A DNA stretch of 64,000 nucleotides from Nocardia fluminea (GTDB taxonomy: Bacteria; Actinomycetota; Actinomycetes; Mycobacteriales; Mycobacteriaceae): the NCBI RefSeq assembly GCF_002846365.1, contig NZ_PJMW01000002.1, forward strand, positions 5,518,001 to 5,582,000. Direction: 5' to 3'. Below are positions 16,636 through 24,643 of the stretch, in pieces. The stretch's first letter is position 1. Every line of letters starts with the position of its first letter. The position numbers and the translations under genes were made by a program. The notes under the pieces are model-generated. The model ran no database searches. It was not told the DNA's origin and saw only the letters and a program-made list of their open reading frames with translations.

Positions 16636-17810
16636 GACGAGTCGCCATCGTCGGCGCCGGAATGACGCCCTTCGCCGAGCATTTCGCGCTCGGTATCAAA
16701 GATCTGGTGCCGATGGCCTTCGCCGATTGCGCGGGCAGCATCGACAAGGGGCTGCGCAAGTCCGACATCCAGGCCGCCTGGTTCGGCGAGCTCGGCACCG
16801 CCGACGGGTTCGCCTCCGGCATTCTCGCCGACACCCTCGGCCTGCCCGACATTCCGGTGACCCGCGTCGAGAACGCCTGCGCCACCGGGCACGACGCGGT
16901 CCGCAACGCCGTACTCGGGATCGCCTCCGGCACCGTCGATGTCGCCCTGGTGGTCGGCGCGGACAAGCTGCGCGAGTCGGCGTCCAAGGACATGCTGTGG
17001 GAGTGGGAGGCGATGACCCGCGACATGGCGTGGGACTATCCGCTCGGGCTGGTCGCGCCCGCCGGGTTCGCGCTGCACGTGGCCAGGTATCTGCACGAGT
17101 CGCCTGCCACACGCGAGCACATGGCGATGGTCGCGGTGAAGAACCATCGCCACGGCGTGCGAAATCTCAAGGCGCGATTGCGCTTCGAGATCAGCATCGA
17201 GGAAGCCCTCGCGGCGCCGACGGTGGTCACGCCCTTCGGGCTCTACGACTGCGCGCCGCAGAGCGACGGGGCGGCCGCGCTCGTGCTGGTCGCCGAGGAT
17301 GTGGTGGACCGCTACACCGATCGCCCGGTCTGGATTCGCGGGGTGGGGCTCGGTATGGATTCGGTGATGCACCAGCACAAGCGGGACATGACGACGTTCC
17401 CCGCCACGGTCCGCGCCGCCCGGCAGGCCTTCGAGATGGCGGGATTGACACCCTCGGACATCGATGTCGCCGAGGTGCACGACTTCTTCACCGGGATCGA
17501 GTTGATGAGCTACGAGGATCTCGGGTTCGCCGACCGGTTCGAGGCCCACAAGCTCGTGGAAGCGGGCGTCACCAGCGTCGGCGGTGCGCTCCCGGTGAAT
17601 CCGAGCGGCGGCTTGAAGTCGAAGGGGCACCCGCCGGGCGCTACCGGTGTCGCGCAGTGCGTGGAGCTGTTCGAGCAGTTACGTGGTGACGCCGTGAACC
17701 AGGTCGACAAAGCGCGAATCGGCCTGGCGCACACCATCGGTGGCCCCACCGCCGTGGCAGCCGTGACGATCCTCGCCGGGCCGGACGCGGCAGGCACGTC
17801 TCAGCCGTAG
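16632..17810 (+). CDS. SCP-x-type thiolase / lipid-transfer-protein family
   Basis: A 392-residue thiolase-fold enzyme of the SCP-x/Ltp group, either thiolytic or retro-aldol in activity. The nucleophile Cys83 is present in ENACATGHDAV; the NEAF motif is replaced by VHDFFTGIEL; HPPGATG supplies an active-site His; and the C-terminal segment reads LAHTIGGPTAVA with His instead of the usual Cys, typical of this group. In Ltp2-type aldolases a DUF35 protein is the obligate partner, and the upstream gene encodes a DUF35 domain (four-base ATGA overlap). Which reaction it performs cannot be decided here, but the intact Cys favours thiolase chemistry. Confidence 0.88.
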   Translation: MRRVAIVGAGMTPFAEHFALGIKDLVPMAFADCAGSIDKGLRKSDIQAAWFGELGTADGFASGILADTLGLPDIPVTRVENACATGHDAVRNAVLGIASGTVDVALVVGADKLRESASKDMLWEWEAMTRDMAWDYPLGLVAPAGFALHVARYLHESPATREHMAMVAVKNHRHGVRNLKARLRFEISIEEALAAPTVVTPFGLYDCAPQSDGAAALVLVAEDVVDRYTDRPVWIRGVGLGMDSVMHQHKRDMTTFPATVRAARQAFEMAGLTPSDIDVAEVHDFFTGIELMSYEDLGFADRFEAHKLVEAGVTSVGGALPVNPSGGLKSKGHPPGATGVAQCVELFEQLRGDAVNQVDKARIGLAHTIGGPTAVAAVTILAGPDAAGTSQP

Positions 17811-17927
17811 ACGAGTCGTCCGTCGGCGACGGTGGCGACCGTGATGATCCTGGCCGGGACGCACGTCTCAGCTGTAGATGAGTTGCCCGTCGGCGACGGT
17901 GGCGACCGTGATGATCCTGGCCGGGAC
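17794..17927. repeat. 67-bp tandem duplication of convergent gene ends
   Basis: Two adjacent 67-bp units (17794-17860 and 17861-17927) differ at only a few bases, and a partial third copy at 17940-17977 is the real 3' end of the amidohydrolase gene. Read on the minus strand each unit encodes a tail like the amidohydrolase C-terminus (ATVADG-x-L-x-Y ending in a stop); the other half resembles the thiolase 3' end (VTVMILAGT versus VTILAGPD). The units look like a small duplication of the junction between the two convergent genes. The first unit overlaps the last codons of the thiolase gene. Confidence 0.8.
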
Positions 17928-17941
17928 TCGATAGGCGCGTT

Positions 17942-19321
17942 TCAGCCGTAGATGAGTTGTCCGTGGACGACGGTGGCCGCGATCGGCGGGTGGGGCAGCG
18001 TCGCGGCCACCTCCTCGGGTGGCACCGCCAGCAGCGTCAGATCGGCGACTTCACCGGGCGCGATGGTGCGCGGCGACGCGGGGCGCTCGGGTCGGCCGAA
18101 GAACAGGCTGACCGCCGATCGCAGTGAAACGCGCTCGGCCGCGACGCGACCCGAATCCGGGTCGACGGCGGCGTGGACGAGCCGCCACGGGTCCGCGCTT
18201 CCGAACGGCGCATCGGTGCCTGCGGCCACGCCCACTCCCGCCCGCAGCAGCGAACCGAGCCGCCACAGATCCGCGCGGTCCCGGTCGGGCACCTCGTGCC
18301 GGTACTGGTCACCTCGTTCGGCCAGGAAATGCGGCTGGGTCACCACCGGCACCCCATGGGCGCGCAACCATGCCATCGCTTCGACCGGAACGATCGCACC
18401 GTGTTCGATGCGGTCGCCGGGAACCACGCCGGCCTCGTCGAGGGCGATCATCGTGAGAATCAGCTGGACCCTGGTCACACAGTGCACCGCCACCGGCCGG
18501 TGCGCCGTGTGGCTCTCGCGGATGCGCGCGACGAACTGGTCGAGGGGAGGAAGGGTGGTGTCGTCGAGCAGGATCTTGGTCGGCCCCAAGGAGAACCGCC
18601 CGATCGGCGAGGCGGTGACGGCGGGTGGCGCCATGCAGTGGACTCGTTGCCGAATCCGGCCACGAGCGACCTCATCGGCGAAATCGTCGATATCTGTTTG
18701 CGACAGCGCGGGGGTCGCGTCGGTGACGCCGGTGATCCCCAGTGCCGCGGCACGCGCGCTGACCGCGGCCAGATCGTTGGGCCGGGTGGCGATGCGGGTA
18801 CCGAGCCAGGCATCCATCCGCCAGAGCCGGCCGGTGGCCCGTCCGTCGGGGTCGCGTTCGACACCCGCGGGCGCGCAGCGCTCCAGTGCTACCGCCGCGC
18901 AGGCGCGTGAGTTGAGCGTCCAGAGAGCACCGGAGCGATGCTGGATCCGGACCGGGCGCTCCGTGATCCAGCGATCCAGCATCCACCGATCCAATTCTCC
19001 GGCGGTCGACTCGTGGTATCCGACGCCGCGAATCCAGGCGCCCGCCGGCAATGTCGCGTCCGCGTGCCTCAGCTGAGCCACCAGATCGTCGGCGGTGCGG
19101 ACCGCCGGCGGGCCGAGCTGGAGCGAATCGGCGGCCGCGGCGAGCGAGCGCAGGTGCACGTGGTGGTCGTGCAGGCCGGGCAGCAGCCACCCGCCGCGCG
19201 CATCGATGTCGTCCTCACCGCACAGTGGTCGCAGCCCGGTGCCACATTCGGTGATGGAGCCGCCGTGCCACCGCACGTCGGTGTGCCCGGTCCCGAATAT
19301 GCGAGCGCCCCGGATGAGCAT
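17942..19321 (-). CDS. YtcJ-like amidohydrolase
   Basis: Metal-dependent hydrolase of 459 residues. The full YtcJ-type set is present: LLPGLHDHHVHLRS (metal HxH), RIQHRSGALWTLNSRA, TKILLDD (candidate bridging Lys), PVAVHCVT, DRIEHGAIV and AGTDAPFGSADPW. The family hydrolyses cyclic or exocyclic amides and related bonds; the physiological substrate is unknown. It is the last gene of the ligase-crotonase-CaiB operon, starting at ATG 19321 with a TGATG overlap with the CaiB gene. Unlike the amidohydrolase at 3948-5159 it keeps its metal ligands. Copies of its 3' tail are found in the 67-bp repeats just downstream. Confidence 0.87.
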   Translation of the reverse strand: MLIRGARIFGTGHTDVRWHGGSITECGTGLRPLCGEDDIDARGGWLLPGLHDHHVHLRSLAAAADSLQLGPPAVRTADDLVAQLRHADATLPAGAWIRGVGYHESTAGELDRWMLDRWITERPVRIQHRSGALWTLNSRACAAVALERCAPAGVERDPDGRATGRLWRMDAWLGTRIATRPNDLAAVSARAAALGITGVTDATPALSQTDIDDFADEVARGRIRQRVHCMAPPAVTASPIGRFSLGPTKILLDDTTLPPLDQFVARIRESHTAHRPVAVHCVTRVQLILTMIALDEAGVVPGDRIEHGAIVPVEAMAWLRAHGVPVVTQPHFLAERGDQYRHEVPDRDRADLWRLGSLLRAGVGVAAGTDAPFGSADPWRLVHAAVDPDSGRVAAERVSLRSAVSLFFGRPERPASPRTIAPGEVADLTLLAVPPEEVAATLPHPPIAATVVHGQLIYG

Positions 19322-20655
19322 CAAGCACCACCGGGCAACAGTGCCGCCGGTGCGGCGACCGTTCGGCGGCGTTGCGTCGCCGCGCATTCCACGGTCCAGT
19401 CGTCGCCGTGCCGGTGGAGCGAGTGGGGTCCGTGCGTGATCGGCGGTGCGGCCGCGAAGGCCGCCGCGGTGGCCCGCATGGACAGGTCGATCAGCACCCC
19501 ACCGCCGCCGCGGCGCGCGGCGGTGACCGCCAGCGCCGCGCAGATGCCCGAGAGCGGGTCGGCGATCGCGTCGGCGCAGAAGACCGGCTCGCCGTCGTGG
19601 CGGCCGACGAGGCCACCCGCGACCGCGGCGTCGTCACCGAAGGCCACCCGCATCGGCTCGGAGCGTCCGTAACCGGTGAGGCTCAACCAGATCCGCCCGT
19701 CCCGGTGCGCTCGATCCTCGGGTGCGAGGCCGAGTTGCGCCAACGCCCGCGGCCGGGACGCCTCGAGCACGACATCGGCCGAATCCAGCAACTCTCCCAG
19801 GGCTTTTCGGCCGGTGCCGGATCGGAAGTCGATCGTCCGGAATTCGTGTCCGGCGTGCAGCCATTCGAAGAACCGAGGGTCACCGGTGCGAACCCCGTCG
19901 GGCCGGTGCGTACCCTCGACCTTGATCACCCGTGCGCCGGCCAGGCCGAGTATCCGCGCGCACAGCGGTCCCGCCCACATCGACGACAGGTCGACGACGA
20001 CAAGTCCCCGCAACGAGCGAGCTTCTACCGTGTCTCCGAGGCGAGAAACGTTCCAGGGCAGCATGTTTCGTGGCGGTTCGGTCAGTACCGATGCCGGGAC
20101 GCCGACGAGTTGCGCCCGCTGTACCAGCGCGGCGGCGCAGGAGCGTGCTGCTGCCGCCTCGAGCGCGGTCCACGGGTCGGCGTCGATGTCGGCGCCGAGA
20201 ATTGCAGGGACGGCAGCGAAGTCGTCGGGGCGACTCAGCGTGAGGGCGCACCATCCGTCGGTGGTTCGAAGGAGCCTGCTCGTGCCGTTCGCCGATCGGC
20301 GACCCGCGCGCCGCGATCCCGCTCGTTCCGCCCGGCCGGTCAGCACGACCGCGGGGTCGAGGTCGACTCGGTCGCCGAGGTCGCCGGTGATCCACGACAG
20401 CGCACGCAGCGCTTCTCGCACCAGGCTGTAGGCGGGAGCGGGGGACAGGACCGGTTCGGCGCCGTCGTGGCCGGTCAGGGCCATCGCGCCGGAGCCGGCC
20501 CAGGCCAGGACCGGACAGTCCGGATCGGTGGGAAAGGCCGCGGGAACGGTGTCGTTCGTCAGTGTCCGGAGCCACTCGTCCACCACGGCACGGGCAGCCT
20601 CGAGGTCGGTTCGGCTGTGTGCCTGGGGATTTGACCGCGATTCAGCGCCGCGCAC
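19321..20655 (-). CDS. CaiB/BaiF-type CoA-transferase with rearranged domain order
   Basis: A 444-residue protein with class III CoA-transferase features in an unusual order. The CaiB N-terminal motif (LRGLVVVDLSSMWAGPLCARILGLAGARVIKVEGTHRPDGVR, written here as separate pieces LSSMWAGPLCARIL and GARVIKVEG) begins only near residue 215; the catalytic Asp lies in CADAIADPLSGICAAL, and the protein ends soon after. Residues about 125-210 (RTTDGWCALTLSRPDDFAAVPAILG, then GVPASVLTEPP) resemble the small C-terminal domain that normally comes last. Either a permuted CaiB or a two-domain ancestor that lost both ends. GTG start at 20655, overlapping the crotonase end by 14 bases; start uncertain. Confidence 0.8.
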   Translation of the reverse strand: MRGAESRSNPQAHSRTDLEAARAVVDEWLRTLTNDTVPAAFPTDPDCPVLAWAGSGAMALTGHDGAEPVLSPAPAYSLVREALRALSWITGDLGDRVDLDPAVVLTGRAERAGSRRAGRRSANGTSRLLRTTDGWCALTLSRPDDFAAVPAILGADIDADPWTALEAAAARSCAAALVQRAQLVGVPASVLTEPPRNMLPWNVSRLGDTVEARSLRGLVVVDLSSMWAGPLCARILGLAGARVIKVEGTHRPDGVRTGDPRFFEWLHAGHEFRTIDFRSGTGRKALGELLDSADVVLEASRPRALAQLGLAPEDRAHRDGRIWLSLTGYGRSEPMRVAFGDDAAVAGGLVGRHDGEPVFCADAIADPLSGICAALAVTAARRGGGGVLIDLSMRATAAAFAAAPPITHGPHSLHRHGDDWTVECAATQRRRTVAAPAALLPGGA

Positions 20656-21679
20656 CGGTCACCTCGTCCACCAGACCCCAGTCCAGCGCCGCGTCGGCAT
20701 CGAGTCGCTGCTCGGTGAGCATCAGCCAGGCGGCACGCCAGCGGCCGATGCGCCGCGGCACGCTGACGGTGCCGCCCGCGCCGGGTACCAATCCCATCCG
20801 CACTTCGGGAAAACAGAAGTACGTCTCCGGGGTCGCGGTGACCGTGCCCGCGAACGCGGCGATTTCGGCACCCGCGCCGATACAGGAGCCGTGAGTTCGC
20901 ACGACGAGGCGGTCGGTGAGCCGGTCGAGTGCCCGCCACGGCGCGCGATCCAGCCGCACCAGATACGCGGCGACCACATCGGTCGCCGAACCGAATTCGG
21001 CCAGATCACCACCGCTGCAGAACGCGGGGCCGTTGCCGCTGAGTTCGACCGTCGCGATGCTCGGGTCCGCGACCGCCACCTGTACGGCGGCGAGAAGTTC
21101 TTCCCGGAGCCGCGTGCTCAGGGCATTGCGCCGCTGCGGGTGGTCGAGCACGATCGACAGGTGATTGCCGCTGCGCCGCAGTCGAACCGAAGGGCGATCG
21201 AGTGCGGGTCTCGTGGGCCCGCGTTCCGCCAGCCACCGAGCGAACTCGGGTCCGGTGAGCAGCATCGAATAGGCCGCGGCCTCGCCGGCCAGAGCCGCCG
21301 CGGTGTCCCGTCCGTCCGACTGGCGAAGCAGGTGGCCGCAGACGAGCGCCGCCCGTGGCGATCGAGCGACAGCGGCGCGCAACGTCGCGAGGGCGGCGTC
21401 GATGTTCCCGACGGCGACCACCTCCGAGCGCGGTGCCGGTGTCGGCAGGTCGGTCAGGGTCAGTGTGGTGGCAGCCAGCACGGGCCCGATCGACGCGGGC
21501 GGTGACCGCCGCGCCACGCCGACCACGAGCGACATCGACTCCCGGATCCGGGTGGCCGTGGCGTGCACCGACGCGGGGGAGGCGTCGCCGAGTTCATCGA
21601 GTTCGAGCACGATGAGCGGCGCTGCCGGCGATCCTGATGCCGAGAGCGCCAGTCCCTCGCCCAGCAGCGGATCGTTCAT
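20642..21679 (-). CDS. Crotonase-fold protein with N-terminal extension
   Basis: A 345-residue protein whose C-terminal two thirds (from about residue 160) form an enoyl-CoA hydratase/isomerase domain: SIVLDHPQRRNALS, AFCSGGDLAEF, GSCIGAGAEIAAFAG and FPEVRMGLVPGAGGTVSVP, keeping the first catalytic Glu but with Ala for the second. Residues 1-155 are not a normal crotonase extension; LIVLELDEL and LAGEAAAYSMLLTGPEFARWLAERG suggest a degenerate second crotonase half. The ATG at 21679 makes an ATGA overlap with the upstream ligase; a longer upstream frame lies inside that gene. Third-to-last gene of the operon starting at 23220. Confidence 0.83.
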   Translation of the reverse strand: MNDPLLGEGLALSASGSPAAPLIVLELDELGDASPASVHATATRIRESMSLVVGVARRSPPASIGPVLAATTLTLTDLPTPAPRSEVVAVGNIDAALATLRAAVARSPRAALVCGHLLRQSDGRDTAAALAGEAAAYSMLLTGPEFARWLAERGPTRPALDRPSVRLRRSGNHLSIVLDHPQRRNALSTRLREELLAAVQVAVADPSIATVELSGNGPAFCSGGDLAEFGSATDVVAAYLVRLDRAPWRALDRLTDRLVVRTHGSCIGAGAEIAAFAGTVTATPETYFCFPEVRMGLVPGAGGTVSVPRRIGRWRAAWLMLTEQRLDADAALDWGLVDEVTGARR

Positions 21680-23220
21680 CGACTCGGTTGCCGGTCGGCG
21701 ATGCCGCGCCGGACGTGGAACTTCTGCACCTTGCCGCTCGCGGTCCGGGGAAAGTCCGCGACCTGGTGCAGTTCCTCGGGCCACTTCTGTTTGGCGACAC
21801 CGGCCCGGTCGAAGTGCGCGCGCATCGCGTCGATGGTCGGCAGTTCGTACCCGGCGCGCAGCCGGACCACGGCGGCGGCGTGTTCGCCGAGGCGGGCATC
21901 GGGTGCGGCGACGACCACCGCCTCCGCGATGCCGGGCATGCTCAGCAGGACCTCCTCGATCTCGAGGGCGCTGATGTTCTCGCCGCCGCGAATGATGATG
22001 TCGGCCTTGCGATCGGTGATCGTGAGGTAGCCGTCCGCGTCGAGCTCGCCGATGTCGCCGGTGTGGTACCAGCCGTCGGCGTCGAAAGCGGCGGCGGTCA
22101 GCGCGTCGTCGGTGTAGCCGAGGCACAATTCCGGTCCGCGACTGAGGATTTCACCGTCGGGCGCCAATCGGATCTCCACGCCGGGCAGGACGTCGCCATC
22201 GGTGAACAGGCGTTTGTCCGATGCGGCGGTGACCTGCGACCCGGTGATCGACGGGTGTTCGGTGCTGCCGTAGGAGCGGAAGACGGTGATGCCGAGATCG
22301 TCGAGCCTGCGGGTGACCGCCGCGGGTACCGACGACCCGCCCAGGCCCGCGTACTTCATCCGGGGCAGATGCGCGGTGGTGAACTCGGGATGGTCGAGCA
22401 GGCTGGTGACGAAATACGTCGCGCCGCCGCCGACCGTGAGTCCGTCGCTGTGCATCAGCGCCAGGACGCGCTGTGGATCCCACACATCGGCCAGATTCAC
22501 CGGTGACCCCTCCAGCACCGGGATCAGAAAGGCGTTGACCATGCCGATGAAGTGCCCGACCGGGGCCGCGGTGAGTTGTTTGCCGCGTTCGGGTGGGTAC
22601 CAGGCGGCCAGCTGACGGGTTTCGTGACCGAGGGTCTCGTGGCTGTGCACGACGCCCTTGGGAGCGCTGGTGGTCCCCGAGGTGAACGCGATCAGCGCGG
22701 GGCCGGCCGGATCGGTCGCCAGGAACCCCGGCATCGGATCATCGGCGAGCAGGTCGTCGAAGTCGCGTCCCACCACGCCGACGATCGGGATGTCGGCACA
22801 CAGATCGGCCTGGTACTCCAACCGCCCGAACCGCTCGGCTCCGATGAACACCCGCGGTGCCGTCGCCTCGAGAATGTAGGTGAGCTCCTTGCGTCCGTAG
22901 AAGTGCACGATCGGCACCACCACCGCGCCGAGGAAAGCCGATGCCCAGAAGGTGGCGGCGGCCTCCATCCAGTTGGGCAGCTGGAATGCCACCACGTCAC
23001 CGGGCCCGACACCACGAGCGCGCAAACCGGCGGCGAGCCGCCGAGCCCGGTGCTCGACCTCGCCGAAGGTGCCCGACCAGGCGCGCTCGGCCGAGTGCAC
23101 ACGGAACTCGGTGTCCGGTGCGGCGGCGAGTCCCCGCGTGAGTAACTCGCCGATCGGTTCGCCGGTCCACCACCCCTGCGCTCGGTAGTGCTCGATCAAG
23201 TCGGCGGGAATGCTGCGCAC
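21676..23220 (-). CDS. Acyl-CoA synthetase (AMP-binding)
   Basis: ATP-dependent activation of a carboxylic acid to its CoA thioester. The 514-residue protein has the AMP-binding loop TSGTTSAPKG at residues 180-189, a YGSTEHPS A5-type motif, WYHTGDIGELDADGYLTITDRKADIIIRGGENIS (in pieces: YHTGD and DRKADIIIRGGENIS) and the C-terminal catalytic Lys in RTASGKVQKF. I chose the GTG at 23220, which has GGAG six bases upstream; a TTG at 23232 is possible. First gene of the operon ending with the YtcJ-like amidohydrolase, divergent from the crotonase gene at 23311. Confidence 0.92.
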   Translation of the reverse strand: MRSIPADLIEHYRAQGWWTGEPIGELLTRGLAAAPDTEFRVHSAERAWSGTFGEVEHRARRLAAGLRARGVGPGDVVAFQLPNWMEAAATFWASAFLGAVVVPIVHFYGRKELTYILEATAPRVFIGAERFGRLEYQADLCADIPIVGVVGRDFDDLLADDPMPGFLATDPAGPALIAFTSGTTSAPKGVVHSHETLGHETRQLAAWYPPERGKQLTAAPVGHFIGMVNAFLIPVLEGSPVNLADVWDPQRVLALMHSDGLTVGGGATYFVTSLLDHPEFTTAHLPRMKYAGLGGSSVPAAVTRRLDDLGITVFRSYGSTEHPSITGSQVTAASDKRLFTDGDVLPGVEIRLAPDGEILSRGPELCLGYTDDALTAAAFDADGWYHTGDIGELDADGYLTITDRKADIIIRGGENISALEIEEVLLSMPGIAEAVVVAAPDARLGEHAAAVVRLRAGYELPTIDAMRAHFDRAGVAKQKWPEELHQVADFPRTASGKVQKFHVRRGIADRQPSR

Positions 23221-23264
23221 GTGAGACTCCAATGCCCGGTCCGAGGTCCTGCGGCGCTGATGTT

Positions 23265-23293
23265 ATTCTCTGAAATCAAGAATGACAATCTCG
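23265..23293. promoter_or_regulatory. Degenerate TetR-type operator, divergent promoter
   Basis: ATTCTC at 23265-23270, seven bases, then CAAGAATGACAATCTCG at 23277-23293 (four mismatches from the 17-bp consensus). It lies between the divergent ligase and crotonase genes, 18 bases before the crotonase start. The half-site spacing matches the better copies, which is the main reason to list it. Confidence 0.45.
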
Positions 23294-23310
23294 CGATGGG
23301 AGAATCTCAG

Positions 23311-24027
23311 ATGGTCGACCTCGAGGTGGATGAGGGTGTCGCGGTCATCACGATCGATCGGCCACAGGCCCGCAACGCCATCGCACCGAGCACCATGGAC
23401 CAGCTCGACGACGCGCTCGACAAGGCGAAAGGCGCTCGCGCCCTCGTCATTCGAGGAGCCGGCGACCGGGCGTTCGTTTCCGGCGGCGACCTGAAGGAAC
23501 TCAGCGCCCTGCGCACCGAGGAGCAGGCCGCCGCGATGGCGTGGCGGATGCGCTCGATCTGCGACCGGCTGGCGGATTTCCCCGCCCCGGTGATCGCCGC
23601 GCTGAACGGGCACGCGCTCGGCGGCGGCGCCGAAGTCGCTGTCGCCGCGGACATCCGGATCGCCGCCCACGACATCAAGATCGGCTTCAACCAGTCCGCC
23701 CTGGCGATCATGCCCGCCTGGGGTGGGGCCGAGCGGCTCGCCGCCCTGGTCGGTAAGAGCCGGGCATTGCTGCTCGCGGGTGCCGGGACCATTCTCGAGG
23801 TGGCCGAGGCCGAGCGGCTGGGACTGGTGGACCGGGTGCTGCCACGGGCCGATTTCGAGGCAGGCTGGCGCGCTACGGCCCGATCACTGGCGACCGCGCA
23901 GGCCGGCGAGATCAAGCGAGTCGTCGCCGGGGTGTCGCCGCAGGAGGCGGTCGACGCGTTCGCGCGGCTGTGGGTGGCCGATGAGCACTGGGCCGCCGCC
24001 GACGCGGTGCTCACTCGGCGCACCTAG
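23311..24027 (+). CDS. Enoyl-CoA hydratase/isomerase family protein
   Basis: A 238-residue crotonase-fold protein, a monocistronic unit between two minus-strand operons. The N-terminus VDEGVAVITIDRPQARNAIAP, the oxyanion segments AFVSGGDLKEL and GHALGGGAEVAVAADIR are intact; the usual catalytic Glu region reads GFNQSALAIMPAWGGAERL, so both hydratase Glu residues are absent and the reaction may be isomerisation or another crotonase chemistry. An ATG at 23296 and earlier in-frame starts exist; ATG 23311 is preceded by GGGAGA and gives the family's usual start. Its stop is only seven bases from the convergent CMD gene's stop. Confidence 0.86.
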   Translation: MVDLEVDEGVAVITIDRPQARNAIAPSTMDQLDDALDKAKGARALVIRGAGDRAFVSGGDLKELSALRTEEQAAAMAWRMRSICDRLADFPAPVIAALNGHALGGGAEVAVAADIRIAAHDIKIGFNQSALAIMPAWGGAERLAALVGKSRALLLAGAGTILEVAEAERLGLVDRVLPRADFEAGWRATARSLATAQAGEIKRVVAGVSPQEAVDAFARLWVADEHWAAADAVLTRRT

Positions 24028-24034
24028 CTCACGG

Positions 24035-24643
24035 TCACCCGTCGGCGGGCAGAAACGGAACAAGCGCTGCCTCGGCGGGCACCGCGAACGAGTTCAAGGC
24101 CATCGCGAGCATCGTGTACGTGCCGACGACGAACACCAGATCCATCAGCTGGTGTTCGTCGAACTCGGTCGCCAGGGCGTTCCAGGTGTCGTCGCACACC
24201 ACGCCGTCGGCCAGCAGTTCGTCGACGGCGGTCAGCAGCCGCCGATCGGTCGCCGACCACCCCGGTGCGGCCGGGCCCTCGGAGATCCGGGTGATCTCCT
24301 CGGGTCCCAGACCCGCGCCCTCGGCCAGGATCACGTGCTGTGCCCACTCGTAGCCGCACCGCCGGACCGCCGCCACCCGCAGCACGAGCAGCTCCCGCTG
24401 CCGGGCGGTGAGCGTGGAGCCGGACAGGAAATGGCCGGTGAAGGTCAGAAACGGTTTCGCCAGCGCCGGATACCTGGCCAGGGTGCCCAGGAGATTGGCG
24501 CCGCTCTGGCGGCCGCCGGACGGCTCGGCCCCGGTGGCGGCCGCGGTGCGGAATCCGGCCAGGAAGGTCGTCATCTCGGTGGACCATTCCGCCTTCGGAA
24601 GCGGCGAGATGCGTGGTCGCGCGGGATCCTCGGTCGCGGTCAT
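24035..24643 (-). CDS. Carboxymuconolactone decarboxylase (CMD/AhpD-fold) family protein
   Basis: A 202-residue CMD-fold protein closing the ten-gene oxidative operon. Its core (LVLRVAAVRRCGYEWAQHVILAEGAGL) has the same single-Cys, Tyr-Glu-Trp-x-x-His layout as the CMD protein at 6745-7278, and both end in a similar TYTMLAMALNSF / GYGMLAMAFNTF helix, so they form a family pair, each encoded with a Rieske oxygenase. No Cys-x-x-Cys, so a peroxidase role is unlikely. The ATG at 24643 overlaps the SDR stop (ATGA); the longer frame upstream lies within the SDR gene. Confidence 0.86.
   Translation of the reverse strand: MTATEDPARPRISPLPKAEWSTEMTTFLAGFRTAAATGAEPSGGRQSGANLLGTLARYPALAKPFLTFTGHFLSGSTLTARQRELLVLRVAAVRRCGYEWAQHVILAEGAGLGPEEITRISEGPAAPGWSATDRRLLTAVDELLADGVVCDDTWNALATEFDEHQLMDLVFVVGTYTMLAMALNSFAVPAEAALVPFLPADG

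Noticed and set aside
17794-17977. CRISPR array or insertion-sequence end at the 67-bp repeats
   Set aside because: The units are contiguous with no spacers, there are only two complete copies, and their content is derived from the flanking genes; no transposase is present.
18453-18469. TGAGAATCAGCTGGACC as another TetR operator
   Set aside because: Only the left arm matches and it lies inside the amidohydrolase coding sequence, far from a promoter.
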